Origin: Clostridia bacterium
Lineage (GTDB): Bacteria; Bacillota; Clostridia; Oscillospirales; Acutalibacteraceae
Direction of reading: 5' to 3'
DNA length: 64,000 nucleotides
Assembly: GCA_017465505.1 (NCBI GenBank)
Contig: JAFTWB010000006.1
Span: 219,781-283,780 of the forward strand
Positions 63,864-64,000 of the stretch are shown in pieces. The notes beneath the pieces are model-generated. The model made no database searches, had not been told where the DNA came from, and saw nothing but the letters and a program-made list of their open reading frames with translations. A program made the translations under genes and the position numbers. Every line of letters begins with the position of its first letter. The first letter of the stretch is position 1.

Positions 63864-64000
63864 TCGAGTAGGAGGCTACCCATTAGTTGAGTAGCCGACC
63901 TCTCACACCACCGTGCGTACCGTTCAGTACACGGCGGTTCAATCATATTGAGTGCATAGACTTGTACGCTTCGGATATATCATAGTATCCACGGCGTGCA
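63863..64000 (-). mobile_element. 3' part of a group II intron (domains V-VI and end of maturase ORF)
   Basis: Minus strand, from the window edge inward: the last codons of an intron-type reverse transcriptase, then a domain V-like hairpin (AACCGCCGTG ... CACGGTGGT, near 63906-63938), then GTGTGAGAGGTCGGCTACTC, AACTAA, GGGTAGCCTCCTACTCGAT, which fits a domain VI stem-loop with an AY end at about base 63863. The GGTGGTGTGAGAGG ... CCTCCTACTCGAT block is a frequent 3' end of bacterial group II introns. The 5' part and the full ORF are outside. Confidence 0.8.
63943..63999 (-). CDS. Group II intron reverse transcriptase/maturase, C-terminal fragment
   Basis: Only 18 codons and a TGA are inside the window: ARRGYYDISEAYKSMHSI. 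The RGYYD..EAY..(M/L)HS ending is like the tails of bacterial group II intron-encoded proteins, and its place just ahead of domain V is as expected for an ORF in domain IV. Too short to classify further. Confidence 0.65.
   Translation of the reverse strand, partial: ARRGYYDISEAYKSMHSI

Noticed and set aside
63593-63946. 117-codon open frame on the minus strand at the right end
   Set aside because: Runs from intron domain V-VI sequence into the antisense of rpiB; it is structural intron RNA, not a protein gene.

Overview
The window is a stretch of chromosome from an anaerobic, low-to-moderate-GC Clostridia-type Firmicute, most likely from the Oscillospirales/Ruminococcaceae side. The grounds are a complete eight-gene spoIIIA sporulation operon, PolC, a CdaA/CdaR pair, a YlmC/YmxH-type protein, formate-tetrahydrofolate ligase, an IspH-ribosomal-S1 fusion of the kind known in Clostridia, strong AGGAGG-type ribosome sites and frequent TTG/GTG starts. 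The taxonomic call is inference from gene content; no rRNA or tRNA gene was seen.

Layout. 0-2.6 kb (minus): two vitamin-uptake units in a row, an FMN riboswitch with ribU and then a tetrahydrofolate riboswitch with folT, the latter followed at once by a D-2-hydroxyacid dehydrogenase cut by the window edge. 2.6-6.7 kb (minus): M20 peptidase, membrane protein, GT2 glycosyltransferase and LicD-type transferase in one operon. 6.9-11.7 kb: an HD nucleotidase, an LCP cell-wall ligase, two unknown membrane proteins, YlmC-like protein and, behind a 389-base structured leader, a SleB-type hydrolase. 11.7-27.1 kb (plus): rpsB-tsf, then pyrH-frr-uppS-cdsA-dxr-rseP-ispG-polC, then an AI-2E-type transporter and mtaB. 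27.1-34.4 kb: GHL10 glycoside hydrolase, DUF1294, RluA-type synthase, and a queA/tgt/yajC/TIGR04086 set (minus) interrupted by two accessory units: a membrane-tethered Xre regulator with a zinc ribbon, and a DUF4160/DUF2442 pair with a textbook self-repression promoter. 34.5-41.2 kb: asd-dapA-dapB, a DUF3343/cysteine-desulfurase pair, then cdaA-cdaR. 41.2-45.8 kb: acetyltransferase, zinc-ribbon/PASTA pseudokinase, Xre regulator and two phosphatase-type enzymes. 45.9-51.3 kb: RpiR-type regulator, HI0933-type flavoprotein, cmk-plsC-ispH/rpsA. 51.3-59.2 kb: UPF0340, HD hydrolase, ligA, spoIIIAA-AH. 59.2-63.9 kb: rodA (minus), fhs, tsaE-tsaB-rpiB. The last ~137 bases are the 3' end of a group II intron on the minus strand, abutting the rpiB stop codon.

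How it fits together. Most of the window is housekeeping: translation (S2, EF-Ts, Frr, S1), isoprenoid precursors and the lipid carrier (Dxr, IspG, IspH, UppS), phospholipid (CdsA, PlsC), envelope (LCP, RodA, Asd/DapA/DapB for meso-diaminopimelate, c-di-AMP synthesis), tRNA modification (QueA, Tgt, MtaB, TsaE, TsaB) and engulfment-stage sporulation. Regulation is unusually readable: two riboswitches with terminators, about a dozen clear sigma-A promoters with 16-18 base spacers, and many intrinsic terminators.

Most worth a second look: the DUF4160/DUF2442 unit with its operator filling the promoter spacer and imperfect inverted repeats on both sides; the pseudokinase with an upstream 22-base tandem repeat whose core recurs at two neighbouring promoters; the long leader with a 48-codon ORF ahead of the SleB-type gene; a dehydrogenase apparently under folate control; a terminator-like hairpin that also covers the DUF3343 ribosome site; and the group II intron at the rpiB stop codon. 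None of these alone proves a new system.
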